This document shows, one piece after another, positions 1-11,832 of a stretch of DNA of 64,000 nucleotides (within the stretch, counting starts at the first letter, position 1; each line of letters opens with the position of its first letter). The DNA is from Henckelia pumila (Eukaryota; Streptophyta; Magnoliopsida; Lamiales; Gesneriaceae): NCBI RefSeq assembly GCF_033568475.1, contig NW_027331831.1, forward strand, positions 1,178,001-1,242,000, in the 5' to 3' direction. The notes beneath the pieces were generated by a model that was not told the origin of the DNA, made no database searches, and was given only the letters and a program-made list of their open reading frames with translations. A program made the position numbers and the translations under genes.

Positions 1-3000
1 TTCTTTCATAAACCTCATCAAATAATACCCACACTGTTTTGCATCTGGTTGGCGAGGACCCTATATTATCAAAAAATTGTCAATTGACTAATACTATCTC
101 ACACACCCAAAGCATATTTTTATTTCATATTTCATTTTCCTTTCCTGCATGTATAAATATTTGTCAATTTATCGCAGATAAACATATATAAGAAATACCT
201 TTATCACTTCCCATGTAGGCTTTTTTTTCCCTTTCCTCTCCTTGTTCGAATTAAACAATCTCAAGCTCCTTCATATAGCAACAAGATTCGACATAAGTGT
301 TCCATTGGCTAAATTAAATGCTTAATTAAGAAAAGAATATATACTCACATATCCACTACATATTTCCAGTCCTCATAGCGATTGCGATGACCAAGTGAAT
401 CCAACAAATAAACCACCTCCACATAAGGATCGATGACAGTGAGAATCCAATGACAACTATAGGCACAAAACAGTTAGTCAATTAACACGTTTCGCAAAAT
501 TGCTGAAAAAAATCAATTATAAGTGATATTGTATTTCTGATTTACCCAACATTGTATGGCACCAAAACTAATTGATTTCTTGCTGCACCACTTAGCCTAT
601 CTGCCAAAACACTTGCCCAGCTATTCAAGTGTTCAATTTTTTCATTTTTATCAAGTTTGGATACATATGGCATGACTGGGATGGCCTGTGGATTCATAAA
701 TCTAAATTTTTCGACCTTGTTATCTTTTTTCATCTTTTTGAAGAGAAACCTGCCATTTGAACAGAAAAATGTTACCAGATTATTGAATTTTATTCAAAAT
801 ATATGCTAAACAATTCAAAGAAAAAAGTTAAATTTATTCGAAAACTTACCACATGTAAACAACTATACAATTGGCAGATATCGGCTCCAACAGAAAAAAA
901 GGTGTGATGTCTTCAAGGTCCACAAGTAGTTCGTGCTCATCGTCAAATAAATCATGATCAAGAAACATTGATATATGTTTTCCAATTATATCCAGCCCAC
1001 GCTTAGCATAACAGTACAAAATATGCAATGATCTCGGCACATTGGATGGCAAAACATGATTACTTTTTTTCTCAACAATTTTCTTCCTTTGAGGCTTCTG
1101 AAAATCGCACATTTAAGTGATGTTAGTGGTGAAATAAGGATGGATACGCCCTGAAACTGAACATATTACAACTCTGAAAAAATCTTATATATTAACTAAC
1201 CCGAACCAAAATTTTTACCTCATCTTTCATCACTACCAAGTGTGCAGGCCAAGCCACATGGGTTCCTATAGCATCACCAACAGTATCACATTCGTTAGGT
1301 ATCGGAAATGGCAACAGTGCTGATTTCTCCACAGCCTCATCCACTGAGACGCGCATGCAATTCATGGGTAATGGAGCACCATGAAGTAACTTGCCAGCCC
1401 CATTGACATCAACAATTGTACCATAGGCAACAACATTGGTCTTAGAAACCAATGTCAAAGCAACCGGCTTACCCTAGAAGACAATCAATCATGTTACAAA
1501 TTGATGCAACTTATTCTTGCAATAATATCAAGTAATGTAACCACAATTAAACAAACATATACCTGAAGATACTCATCCTTGCTCAAAACTTTCATGTCAT
1601 CATCAATCAAAGTTTCATAATTTGGGACACTCTTTTCTGTTTTGATCTTATCTTCACTCATGGGAGGTAACCTCACTGAGCAACTTCCTTTTTCATCCAC
1701 CTCAATGTCGCATGCACCTTTTCTGAACATTTCTTCAAGTTTCTGTATGCGTGCATCTTGCTCTGCCATGCGTGCATTTTGTTCTACCATGCGTGCATCT
1801 TGCTCTACCATGCGTGCTTTTTGTTCAGAAATTAGCATCTTTGCCTCTTGCAATTCCTTTTGATGACGAACGACTAATTGACCATCCTCAAGAGGTCTAT
1901 TCCATTTTCTACCAACATTAAAGTAGATTGTTGGAGTGATATGACCTCCAACAGCCCTCACACGCCCAGCATGTTCTTCTGATTCGAGTGCATTTGTAAG
2001 GATATCTTTCTTTGCCCCTTCAAAGTGCAACTTCCCCTCTCGTTTTTTTTGCACATAATCATCCTGTAATCACCAAACATACAAAATAATTACTAAATCA
2101 GTTTTAATAAATAACATATTGATTATCATGTATTGATTGCATACAATCTTGTCTACTGCCATTCTCAGATCATCCCCTTCAAATTCACCCTCCTTGTTGA
2201 CCCGTCCTCTCTTCCAAATAAGAGCTCGATTTATCTCATCGTCATCACATAATTCAGATGCCTATAAACAAGGAGCAATCTTAGATACAGATTTTGGAAC
2301 ATAAATACCAGCACATAAATAAATGGACAACGCAGGAGACACTTCCTCAGCGTGTTGGACAGCTTTATTAATGTGATATTCATAACAAGAATGTACATAA
2401 CACCTTCAATTTTCAACTATGAATGGTCATTCCAGTAAATAAAATTAAGATAAAACAGATGCATTAGCTAACTCGTTGCTGTCGATGATTAAACCAGCAG
2501 GTTTAATATACTTACATTTCATCAGCAAAAAGTGGATATCATTACATACCATAATATAACCAATCATTTTAGGTTGAAAATAGAATGGGTGTTGAATTAT
2601 TGGACAACAATATGTGACTAAAATCATGCTCAACATGCCATCCATAAGGAAATCTGATTTCCAAATATTAAACTAGCAGTTTAAAATATATATTAATGTG
2701 CTATAGTAACCAGCAGCTTCAATATATTAAACTAGCAGTTTAAAATATATATTAATGTGCTATAGTAACTAGCAGCTTCAATATACTTACAATTTCATCA
2801 GCAAAACGTGCATATCCTTTACGGGAAAGTCGATGAGGGTATACGTTCTGCCTTCTTCTCTTCTTTTGCTCATCACTTTCTTTCTAGTTAATTGAACATT
2901 TCACATACGTATCAGATTTCAATAGAACTAATGATATTGTAATTGACTTATTTGTAAAAGACAAATTATGAATCTTACCATGAAGTCGTCAGTCATGCGG

Positions 3001-3677
3001 CTGATTACGAAAGAACTCCAGTCATCTCGTGTAATACCATAGCCAATCGGTGGATCTTTCAACTCATCTGGTTTATCCTTCTTGCTGAAAATGAATTTTT
3101 GAGTGAGAAAAGCTTTATATTGACGCCATTTATTATTTGCTGAACTTAGACATCCCTTCTTCCAGCTTTGGTCAATATTGTACGTCAGCTGTAGAAAATT
3201 ATTAAAAAAAATAGAACAGCACATTCAATGTATCGTAACCATTTGAGAGATAATTGAAATTGTGTAAGAATTATAACTTACATTCACCGATTCCCATATT
3301 AACTCTTTAACATCATTTGGAACCTGCTTCCAGGTCTTGTAGCTTATCTTAATCTTCTCTCGAACGAGCACGCCGATATAACTTTGCATTTCACCCGCAA
3401 ATTCTCCAATTGGCTGTCCAATCTTGTTGAGCTTTACATCCTTCCTAATTCCATGCACCCTTTGCCTAACAAGCTTATCCAAACGTGTACGACCTCTACA
3501 TGTCCTTGTTGATTCGGTATCTGTAGATTCAATCACTGTTTGACCCTCACAACTAATGTTAGTCGCAGAATATGCAGTACTGTTTCCTTTAGCCTTATCA
3601 ATCCTCCGTAATATATTGCTCTTCTCAACCGTTTCATCAACTTGATACCCTATAGGAAGCTTTCCACGAGCTGCCAT
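1..3677 (-). CDS. CACTA transposon gene: Transposase_24, DUF8039-like and Ulp1-like cysteine protease (3' end outside window)
   Basis: Reading leftward from the ATG at 3677, I can join exons at good GT/AG sites: 3282-3677, 2979-3188, 2791-2883, 2145-2261, 1563-2063, 1219-1473, 850-1097, 546-749, 349-456, about 197-270 and 1-52. The first five read like plant transposase Ptta/En/Spm (Transposase_24), including GRVRAVGGHITPTIYF. The 1219-1473 exon (GDAIGTHVAWPAHLVV) resembles the DUF8039 segment common in CACTA genes. The last exons look like a C48/Ulp1 peptidase: NQLVLVPYNVG, CHWILTVIDP (catalytic His), then an Asp-containing stretch and KQCGYYLMRFMKE (catalytic Cys). In CACTA elements this gene lies beside TNP2, as here. 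The protease part resembles SUMO-specific proteases, but its role in transposition is not known to me. All exons stay open, so decay looks slight. The internal exons are confident; the two leftmost boundaries are approximate. Confidence 0.72.
1563..2063 (-). other. Coiled-coil exon with short tandem repeats in the CACTA gene
   Basis: Within this exon (about residues 60-105) the protein runs through four near-copies of a seven-residue unit of the form ARM-V/A-EQ-D/N, then ARIQKLEEMFRK. Seven-residue periodicity with charged flanks predicts a coiled coil, a likely oligomerisation segment. At DNA level the unit is 21 bp, around 1750-1825. It follows the Transposase_24 core and precedes the DUF8039-like exon. 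Confidence 0.65.
2665..2782. repeat. Two tandem 59-bp copies in a CACTA intron
   Basis: Copy one begins at 2665 and copy two at 2724, nearly identical except for cagcagc versus tagcagc near the end. The second copy ends at the splice donor region of exon 2791-2883. A more diverged partial copy of that exon end lies at about 2500-2545, including a look-alike of the donor and the DEI-coding stretch. This suggests slippage or local duplication that copied an exon edge. Confidence 0.75.
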
Positions 3678-3979
3678 AGTGTCATCAAAGAAATGACGAG
3701 ATTATTGACAGCCGAAACCTTATCAAGCTCCTCAATGACCCAATACCTGAAAAAAAAAAATAGACAACTTGTTAGGCATGAATATTGGTGACGCTGCTGA
3801 TAATCATTTATTCACATATGAAATTATAAGACAATGGTGAATTGGGTTATTCAAATCTCTACGCATTTTATGTCCTAAGCAATTAACAATAAGATAAAGA
3901 TTTATGAAGGGGACCATAGATACGCAATATAATAAAATTTCGATTTGGGACATTAAATATTAAACATAAAGGCAGAGTA

Positions 3980-3982
<3 letters not shown>

Positions 3983-4012
<30 letters not shown>
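3983..4012. repeat. (TA)n microsatellite
   Basis: About 15 uninterrupted TA units in the spacer between the two CACTA genes (3678-4064). Apart from this run I see no other gene signal in that spacer. Confidence 0.95.
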
Positions 4013-4013
<1 letters not shown>

Positions 4014-4064
4014 CAACATCTAAAAGACAAAAAAAACATTGGTATTATAAACAAAATATTACAT

Positions 4065-5637
4065 TTAATTATTTTCAACCCAAGTCCCATCACAATCTTC
4101 ACGGATGCACGGTGGTTCATTCTCATCTGTTCCGTCATCATCCAATGATTTCATTGATACAAACCCTCTTGTAGAACACTGGTAGTGGATTGACTCATTT
4201 TCCAACTCATCACAATTCATGTATTCAATGTAATCCTTAGTAGGAGTGGAAAGAACAACATGCCATGTAGGATCTTGAGGATCTTCAATGTAAAATGCCT
4301 GCTTTGCTTGACTGCCCAAGATAAAAGAGTCGGACTTGAATCCAATTCTGTTGAGGTTTACCAACGTGAAACCAAGATCATCAACTTTAATACCGTTATT
4401 ATTCTCAACCCAATTGCATTTAAACATTGGAACTTGAAATTTGTGATAATCGAGTTCCCATATTTCTTGAATAACTCCATAAAAAATCATGTCTGACACA
4501 ATTGGATTTTTGTCCTTCGCACTAGCAACTTGCATTGTCTTTGCGACTAAACTTACCCCAGAATTTTGAACTGTTCGTGTATTATCACGCTCTTTTGTAT
4601 GATAAGTAACTCCGTTAATCAAATAACTAGAGTACTTTAACACTTGATTGTTAGGTCCACGCGCTATCCACTTCAATCTTTCGGATATTTGACAGGTGGA
4701 ATTGCCAACTGCACTCACACGATCACGTAACCAGTGAATAAAAGTCCGGTTATGCTCATCTTGTAACCACTTTTTGGACTTAGCTTTATGAGGAAACGTT
4801 TCCTTCAAAAATTCCATGTGTTTCCTAATGGAACAATTACTGATAAGTTATCCAATAGAATGTAAGTAAAGTGAAAAAAATATTAATAGTTAAGAGAAAT
4901 TACTCGATATAAGGATCGACGTCAACATCATTTTCCAATACATAACGATGTGCTTGATTCAACTCATCATGACAAGTGGAGTGCAATACTGAACCAGACA
5001 GAGGCTTAGTAAGTTGTATTTGCCGATGTCTTGACGGGATCCCAATTGTATGCACATTAGACATGTAATCCGAGCAAAATTCCACAGCCTCTTCAGCAAT
5101 ATAACATTCGGCTATACACCCTTCAGGACGATTGCGATTTCGCACATAGTCTTTCAAGGTCTTCATGAATCTTTCAAATGGGTACATCTGCCTATACCAA
5201 ACCGGTCCACACAATTTGACCTCCCGAACAAGATGAACAGTTAAATGAATCATTATATCAAAAAAGGATGGGGGAAAATATTTTTCAAGCAAACACAATA
5301 CTGTCACAATCTCTCTTTGCAGAGCATCCAACTCTGAGACATTTATCACTTTATTACATAACACATTGAAGAAGCCACAAAACCGAGTGATAGCATCTCT
5401 AACATGTTTAGGCAAGACACCACGGATGGCGACTGGAAGCAATTGTTGCATCAAAGTGTGATAGTCGTGTGATTTAAGGCCAACAAGTTTCAAGTCTTTC
5501 ATCGACACAAGATTTTTAACATTGGATGAATAACCTGTAGGGACCTTTGTTTCAGACAAAGAATTGCAAAGTTTTCTTTTCTCAGCCTTACTTAGAGTAT
5601 AACATGCTGCTGGTAAAAAAGTTCTCTTCTCCTCTAG
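4065..5637 (-). pseudogene. CACTA TNP2 transposase, C-terminal half (DUF4218 + DUF4216), 5' truncated
   Basis: Two exons: 4904-5637 and 4065-4824, joined GA|G across an intron with GT/AG ends. The first carries the DUF4218 region of plant TNP2 proteins ([74 protein letters not shown]). The second carries DUF4216 (KTMQVASAKDKNPI, DMIFYGVIQEIWELDYHKF). The N-terminal catalytic part (Transposase_21) is absent; its place is taken in frame by a gypsy integrase. TNP2 is the DDE transposase of CACTA elements and needs the missing half, so this copy cannot be active. I found no CACTA-type terminal inverted repeat in the window. Confidence 0.88.
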
Positions 5638-7194
5638 AGGCAAAGAATCCTGCCAACTAGTGCCAAAGTCTAGCACTACCGCTCGCAGCATATCCTCTAA
5701 CGTCTGGATAGTCCGCTCTGACTGTCCATCGGTCTGAGGATGATAAGCTGTACTCAGATGCAATCGAGTACCAAGTGCCCCCTGAAGACTGTGCCAGAAG
5801 TGAGAAGTGAATCTATGATCTCTGTCTGAAACGATCGACTTCGGCACACCATGAAGTCTCACAACATTGCTAACATACAACTCAGCCATCTGATCATGAC
5901 GATACGTCATCCTGTACGGAATAAAACACGCAGACTTCGTCAATCGGTCGATCACTACCCAAATGGCATCGCATCCTTGAATGGATCGTGGTAGCTTCGT
6001 GACGAAATCCATGGAAATGTGATCCCACTTCCATTCAGGAACAGATAAACTGTGCAACAGACCTCCTGGTCGCTTCCGTTCTGCTTTCACCTGTTGACAA
6101 TTCAAACACCGAGATACAAACCTCGCTACATCGCTCTTCATTCTCTTCCACCAGAACTGGTTCTTCAGATCGTTGTACATCTTACGACCTCCTGGATGAA
6201 TACTGAACCGACTGCAATGAGCCTCTCGGAGAATACGCTGTCTCAACTCCGGAACATCAGGTACAACAAGACGGTTATTCACAAACAAGACTTCATCTCT
6301 AACCTGGAATTCAGACTGATGCCCAGATCTGACTTTCTCTACTGAAACCTGAATGCTCGGCTCAGACTTCTGTGCTTCTCTGATTGCAATAAACAACTCC
6401 GGTTCGGCTTGAATAGCAAACACTCTGATAGTCTCCCTATCTATTTCAAACTCTAAACCAGAAGTGCAACAATCATCGATCAACTGAGAAACACCAATAG
6501 TAGAAAGAGATAAAGAACAAAGCTTTCGGCTCAACGCATCTGCAACTGCATTCGACTTCCCCGGATAATACTTGATCTCACAGTCGAAATCTTTCAACAG
6601 ATCTAACCACCTTCTCTGTCTCATATTCAGCTCTGCCTGAGAAAACAAGTACTTAAGACTCTTATGATCAGAAAAGATCTCGAAGGACTCACCATAAAGA
6701 TAGTGACGCCAGATCTTCAAAGCAAAGACGATCGCAGCTAGTTCAAGATCATGAACCGGATAACGAGTCTCGTGTGCATACGCCACCACATGCTTATGCT
6801 GCATAAGAACACAACCCAAACCTCGGTTAGAAGCATCACAATAGACTGTGAAACCTCCAGTACCCTTTGGAATAGAAAGAATTGGAGCACTGGTCAGTCT
6901 CCTCTTCAGATCAACAAAGCTAGCCTCACAATCTGGAGTCCAAACAAAAGGCGCATTCTTCTGAGTCAGCTGGGTAATTGGCTTGGCAATAGACGAGAAA
7001 CCCTCGATGAAACGACGGTAATAACCAGCTAAACCCATGAAGCTTCGAATCTCCGGCACTGAAGTAGGTCTAGGCCAATTCATAACCGCTTCAATCTTGC
7101 TGGGATCAACAGAAATCCCATCTTCAGAAATAATATGACCGAGAAAGACAACTCGATCTAACCAGAATTCACACTTGGACAACTTGGCAAACAA
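5638..7194 (-). pseudogene. Gypsy pol: RT end, RNase H and partial integrase
   Basis: The frame opens with [19 protein letters not shown] (RT thumb), then the RNaseH domain ([46 protein letters not shown]). Integrase follows: zinc-finger region with HPGGRKMY and CLNCQQVK, then the catalytic core with [21 protein letters not shown] and [14 protein letters not shown]. It stops being gypsy-like after SWQDSLPL and continues without a stop into TNP2 sequence, making one 764-residue frame from two element classes. The third catalytic Glu region is present; the C-terminal integrase domain is lost. Confidence 0.88.
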
Positions 7195-7197
7195 CTG

Positions 7198-7947
7198 CTA
7201 AACTCGCAAAATCTGCAAGACGATTCTCAAGTGCTCTGCATGGTCAGTACGGTTCTTCGAGTAGATAAGAATATCATTGATAAAGATAATGACGAACTCA
7301 TCTAAATAACGCTGAAAGATACGGTTCATCAAACCCATAAAAACCGCTGGGGCGTTAGTCAAACCGAACGGCATGACTATAAACTCAAAATGACCATACC
7401 TCGTCCTGAATGCGGTCTTAGGAACGTCTTCCTCTCGCACTCTCAACTGGTGATAACCTGACCTCAGATCAATCTTAGAGTAGACAGAAGAACCCTGCAG
7501 CTGGTCAAACAAGTCATCTATTCGGGGTAAAGGATACATGTTCTTAACTGTAGCCTGATTCAATTGGCGGTAGTCGATACAGAGCCGCATAGAACCATCC
7601 TTCTTCCGAACAAAAAGCACAGGAGCACCCCAATGCAATACACTAGGCCTTATGTATCCCTTGGCAATCAAATCCTCAAGCTGCTCCTTCAACTCTCTCA
7701 ATTCAATAAGTGTCATACGATAAGGAGCTTTTGAAATAGGTTGAGTACCTGGCACTAAGTCAATGCTGAATTCAACCTCTCGAATGGGTGGCAATCCAGG
7801 AACATCTTCCGGAAACACATCAGCAAAATCTCTAACCACTGGTAAATCTACCAAAGCTGGGCTAGATTTCAGTACATCAACTGCATACACCAAAAATCCC
7901 TCTGCACCTTTTTGTAACAAACGAATCATAGATAATACTGAAATCAA
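7198..7947 (-). pseudogene. Gypsy reverse transcriptase, catalytic residue changed
   Basis: Typical gypsy RT fingers and palm: [66 protein letters not shown]. The metal-binding motif reads FIND instead of FIDD (GAT to AAT), losing one catalytic Asp. The frame is bounded by stops at both ends (a TGA near 7984 and a TAG near 7198), where related elements read through. It was one polyprotein with the flanking PR and RNaseH/INT parts. Confidence 0.9.
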
Positions 7948-7983
7948 AGGAATTCTAGATCGAGAACCCTTACCAAAGAATTT

Positions 7984-8550
7984 TCACTCGTCTGCCATTT
8001 CAGGTCTGAACCTGACAACTTTCAGAAAACAATCAACTGTTGCCCTGTACTTGGTCAAAGCATCTATACCGACAATACAATCAAAATCTGACAACCCAAG
8101 CACAATACAGTCGAATTCTAACAAATTTCCCTCAAAACAAAGTTCACAGTTCCTGACTAGTATGACAGAAACAATTCCTCCACCCAAAGGTGAAGTAACA
8201 GCTACTACTGTAGGCAACAATTCAGTTGGAAAAGCATGCAATAACACAAATTTCTCAGAGATAAAGGAATGGGAAGCACCTGTATCTATCAAGACATGAG
8301 CAGAATGACCAAAAATCGAACAGTTACCTGCTATGACATCGTCAGGTGCTGCCTGAGCCTGATCCTCTGTCAATGAAAAGACTCGTGCTTGCTGTCTCGG
8401 AGGCTGATTTGCACTAGAGCTACCTCCCTGTCTGTTCTGCTGTTGCTGAGGTTGGAAAGAGTGCACTGCAGACGACTGCCTCTCCGGCTGAGCTGCAGGT
8501 CTAGACGAACTCCCACTCTGAGCTCTATCTCTATTACGTTGAGGGCACAC
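7984..8550 (-). pseudogene. Gypsy protease region
   Basis: A Gln/Ser-rich linker is followed by an aspartic protease. The active-site stretch HVLIDTGASHSFISEKF keeps DTGAS, and FDCIVGIDALTKY matches the retropepsin C-terminal region. The frame closes at MADE followed by TGA, where Trp would fit (TGG to TGA). It lies directly after the gag zinc knuckle, separated by one stop. Confidence 0.85.
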
Positions 8551-8568
8551 CTTAGAGAAGTGTCCCGG

Positions 8569-9522
8569 TTACTGACATGTGTTACAATTGCCGAAGACTC
8601 CCACACACTGATCCGGTGAGTGTCTTCCTCCACACTTGCTGCAGTACAAGGATGATGACCCAGAACTCGGTCCTGAACCGAATTGCTTCGAACCACTGGA
8701 ACTGGACGAACTGTTTCCTTGCCTCTTGAACTGTTTACCTCTTGCTTTGTACTGATCCTTTCTGTTTCCCCCACTGCTACCACCTTTATACCTCTGCTGC
8801 TGGTTCTGATGTTGAGGTGGCTGATTCTGGTACTGAGATGGTTGGTTCTGATACTGCCTCTGCTGTTGAGGTGCCCCCTGATTACCTCTTTGCCTCCACA
8901 AGCCTGCTTCTGCTCCCTTTGCGTAATTCATGGCATCCGCAAAGTTGCTAGGCCTGTTGGTGTTAACCAACGTGAAGACATCGGGGTTCAACCCGTTGAT
9001 GAACTGATCTGCCTTAGCTTCTTTATCTCCGGCAATTAGCGGTGCAAAACGCAACAGACTATCGAACTTAGCCACGTACTCTTCAATGTTCAGATTCCCT
9101 TGCTTCAGATTTGCAAACTCTGCTCCCTTATCCTTACGATACGAGATAGGGAAAAACCGCTTATAAAACTCAGATTTAAAAAGAGTCCAAGTAACCTCTG
9201 TACCTTTACTCTCAAATGCTTTCTTTGTCATGATCCACCAGCTCTTAGCACCACCACGCAGCTGATGAATTACTAACCTGATTCGGCGGTCATCTGTGTA
9301 GTCAATGGAATCAAACAACTGATCCATATCATCCAACCAACTCTCACAATCAACTGGATTTTCTGAACCCATCAACAATGGCGGATTGAACGACTGAAAC
9401 CTCTTCAGCAAGGTTTCCATAGGAGTCGCTGAAGCATCCAACTGATCAACCTCAGTGCTAGCTTGCTCAGTCGCAGGGATAACTGGCGGTGTGTTTCTAT
9501 TTATCACTCGACGAGGACCCAT
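8569..9522 (-). pseudogene. Gypsy gag (capsid and broken zinc knuckle)
   Basis: ATG at 9522, MGPRRVINRNTP. The retrotransposon gag core has WLDDMDQLFDSIDY, SWWIMTKKAFE, FKSEFYKRFFPISYRKDK and IEEYVAKFDSLLRFAP. It is followed by a Gln/Asn-rich stretch, a first Cys motif (YCSKCGGRHSPDQC) and the zinc knuckle CNTCQ, where a TAA interrupts before PGHFSKVC. The interrupting codon is best explained by CAA to TAA. The first 317 residues are otherwise open. Gag would form the particle and bind element RNA. Confidence 0.88.
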
Positions 9523-9804
9523 CTGATAATCAAAGGTTAGGACACGAGATATCTCAATCGCTACAATCAGTGCCCTTACAACCGCTTGGAATACCGGATA
9601 CCAGTCGGTAACAGAAACAGTTATATCTCAAGTAGAGCATGCTTTATAAATTAAATCACATAACCATGTAATTCAATAGTTCTCAATAATAAAGCATGCT
9701 CGCATGGATTTAAGTACATAGTTAAAATAATTCAAACACATGCGAGGAGCCAATACACGCAGACTCGATCTACCCGCTCACTCTAGTTCGACCAAGAATC
9801 TTAA

Positions 9805-9817
9805 CGCTTTGATACCA
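9805..9817 (-). other. Gypsy primer binding site (initiator Met tRNA type)
   Basis: On the minus strand TGGTATCAAAGCG lies five bases inside the 5' LTR. It matches the 3' end complement of plant initiator Met tRNA (TGGTATCAGAGC form) with one change. The 280 bases between it and the gag ATG hold no other feature I recognise. Confidence 0.8.
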
Positions 9818-9822
9818 CTTAA

Positions 9823-11832
9823 TGTGAGACCTCGTTTCTAAACAACTAATATCAGACAACAAGCGATAAGTAATCAAGAACCCAATAAATATTTTTTTTT
9901 TAAAAAGGAGGCTCGCGCGCCCGCGCTGACATCAGCGCGCCCGCACCTACGCCCCGCAAATCCCAGCGCGCCCGCGCCAAAGGAAGCGCGCCCGCACTCA
10001 TACCTCGCAAAGAGGCCGCACGCCCGTGCCAAAAGAAGCGCGCCCGCGCTCATACCTCGCAAAGAGGCCGCGCGCCCGCGCCATCCCCTCGCCCAGAAAA
10101 GTTAAGGCACTGTAATAAACTCAATCAAAACCTAAACACTTGCATTAAGAATATTTGACATTCCAATAACAATACAAGAAAGGTTTAGGGAAGAGCAACA
10201 TTCAATTCGATAGCACCTACATCGTTTCTTGCTTACAAAACATATACGAGAAGTTCGAATGACTAAACATGATCGCAAAACATAACTAGGTTGACATGCT
10301 GATTCGACTTCTAAACGAGTTTCACTTCTATCTCTTGCTCTGGATGCTAACCAGGTCTATGCTGACTTGATCCTGCCCTTCCTGTTGCCAAGTACACATA
10401 CAAAACAAAGCAACAGCTGGATAACCGGTGAGAATGATAATCCCAGTAAAAGCAACATATCAAGTAATGAATATACAACATACTATCAAACCACATATTC
10501 AAGTCGAAGTTAATGATATGCATGTCTTTAAAACCAGGATATCGATTCTGATAAACACGGGAGTATTGCTCTGCTTTTGGGATCCCGAGGATGAGATCAC
10601 GTAACGACTCACCGACTCTCCCAATCGAGGTGGTGCCACGTATCCCACTCCTCTAGACTTTGAGAAACCATAATGAGTATGCTAGCACTAGGCGAAATAC
10701 TACAACCTAGGCCACTCAATCATAGTTCCCAAACGTCTAACAAAAAGGGCGGTCCTGCCCGTTGAAATCAAAGTAGGCTCAAGATGAATGCATAACAGAA
10801 ACATAAACATAAGCCACATAACAAAAACTCAATCAATCAACAAATACAAGTTCCACATGCTAGAACAAGTATCAATGCAATATGTGATTTAAAAAGGGGA
10901 AACTCGAGAACCAACAGTCCCGAGTATGCTATCCCGCTACGATGACTGCTTTTACCTTTCAATGCAGTAGTTCCAACTCTGGATAAGCTACAACAAAAGG
11001 TTTAATCAACAACTAAACAATCCAACAACAAAGGCAACGGTTCAAGGTAATCTCTTTACCGTTCTTCGTCCAATTCTCGACGACCAAATGCTGCTAACAC
11101 AGGGCTTGACAACTCCAAACGAATCTGTTCAGATACAATCAAAGATCAATTACCATGATCGACTTACAATCCAAGTTCAACAACTTCAAAAACGGTTCAA
11201 TTCTCCAAAACTCAAACCGACGGCATAACGGCTATAACTGAACAAACCGACAACGCAGACAGCAGTTCAATAGCGATATAACCTCATAAAAATTCTAAGA
11301 CAACCAAAACAAAGCAAACCCATCAATCTCAAAATCCACATTTTCGAAAATGGCTTCCAAAAATCATAACAAATCCGAACGTCGCTCTAATTCAAAACCG
11401 ACAGATAATAAACGATCAGAACTCTGTAGAGAACAACATACTCGAATCTCAAACGATTCTAACAACATCCAAAAACTAGAATGTATCCGATCGTAGAAAA
11501 ACTTACGATATAACGGAGCTCTCGCTGCAGTGATCGCTAAACTGCCTTCAGAAATAAATTCCAACGGCCGGATCGTGCTCGGACTGGAATCCCAAAGCTT
11601 GGAAAAGCTTGGAGGCGTGAGAATGGAGGGAGACGGCTTGGAGGGGATGAAGAAGACTTTGTCAACCAATTTCTAAGAGTAGATAATATATAAAATCCAC
11701 AATTTGCGTTTTAGTCCCTGAAAAATCCAATTTTTGCAAAAAGGACCCTGATCAAAATCAAGTCGGCTCGGGAACTCTGTAATCTCTGATTAACTCAAAT
11801 AAATTCAATTAAGATAAAAACGAGGCTTTACA
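9823..11832 (-). repeat. 5' LTR of the first gypsy element (about 2.0 kb)
   Basis: Plus-strand ends are TGTGAGACCTCG and CGAGGCTTTACA, an imperfect terminal inverted repeat that reads TGTAAAGCCTCG to CGAGGTCTCACA on the element strand. The start abuts the primer binding site and the end abuts Sirevirus RT sequence. No partner LTR is in the window. A GC-rich repeat array lies near its element-3' end. Confidence 0.82.
9911..10083. repeat. GC-rich array of GCGCGCCCGC modules in gypsy LTR
   Basis: Around nine copies of GCGCGCCCGC or close variants lie in 173 bases of otherwise AT-rich DNA. Part of it repeats with a 52-base period (9985 and 10037): module, ctcatacctcgcaaagag spacer, then a second module. 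Variants such as GCACGCCCGTGC fit CG to CA/TG decay. It is at the 3' part of the LTR, unlike the arrays in the other elements. Confidence 0.85.

Larger units (their letters stand above)
5638..11832 (-). mobile_element. Ty3/gypsy element, Tekay-like chromovirus, truncated in integrase
   Basis: Read leftward: 5' LTR (9823-11832), primer binding site, gag, protease, RT, RNaseH and integrase up to about 5638. The rest of integrase, any chromodomain and the 3' LTR are missing. The 5' LTR outer end is inserted in the RT of a Sirevirus at 11833. With only one LTR, no target duplication can be tested. Assignment to the Tekay/Del group rests on the order PR-RT-RH-INT, an iMet-type primer site and similarity to the second gypsy element at 53292-62583, which has a chromodomain-like end. 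Confidence 0.85.

Noticed and set aside
5600..5680. CACTA terminal inverted repeat at the gypsy junction
   Set aside because: No CACTA/TAGTG terminus and no 3-bp duplication; both partners are cut within coding sequence.
9874..10062. 62-codon frame rich in Ala, Arg and Gly
   Set aside because: Produced by the GC-rich module array; no ATG-driven gene context.
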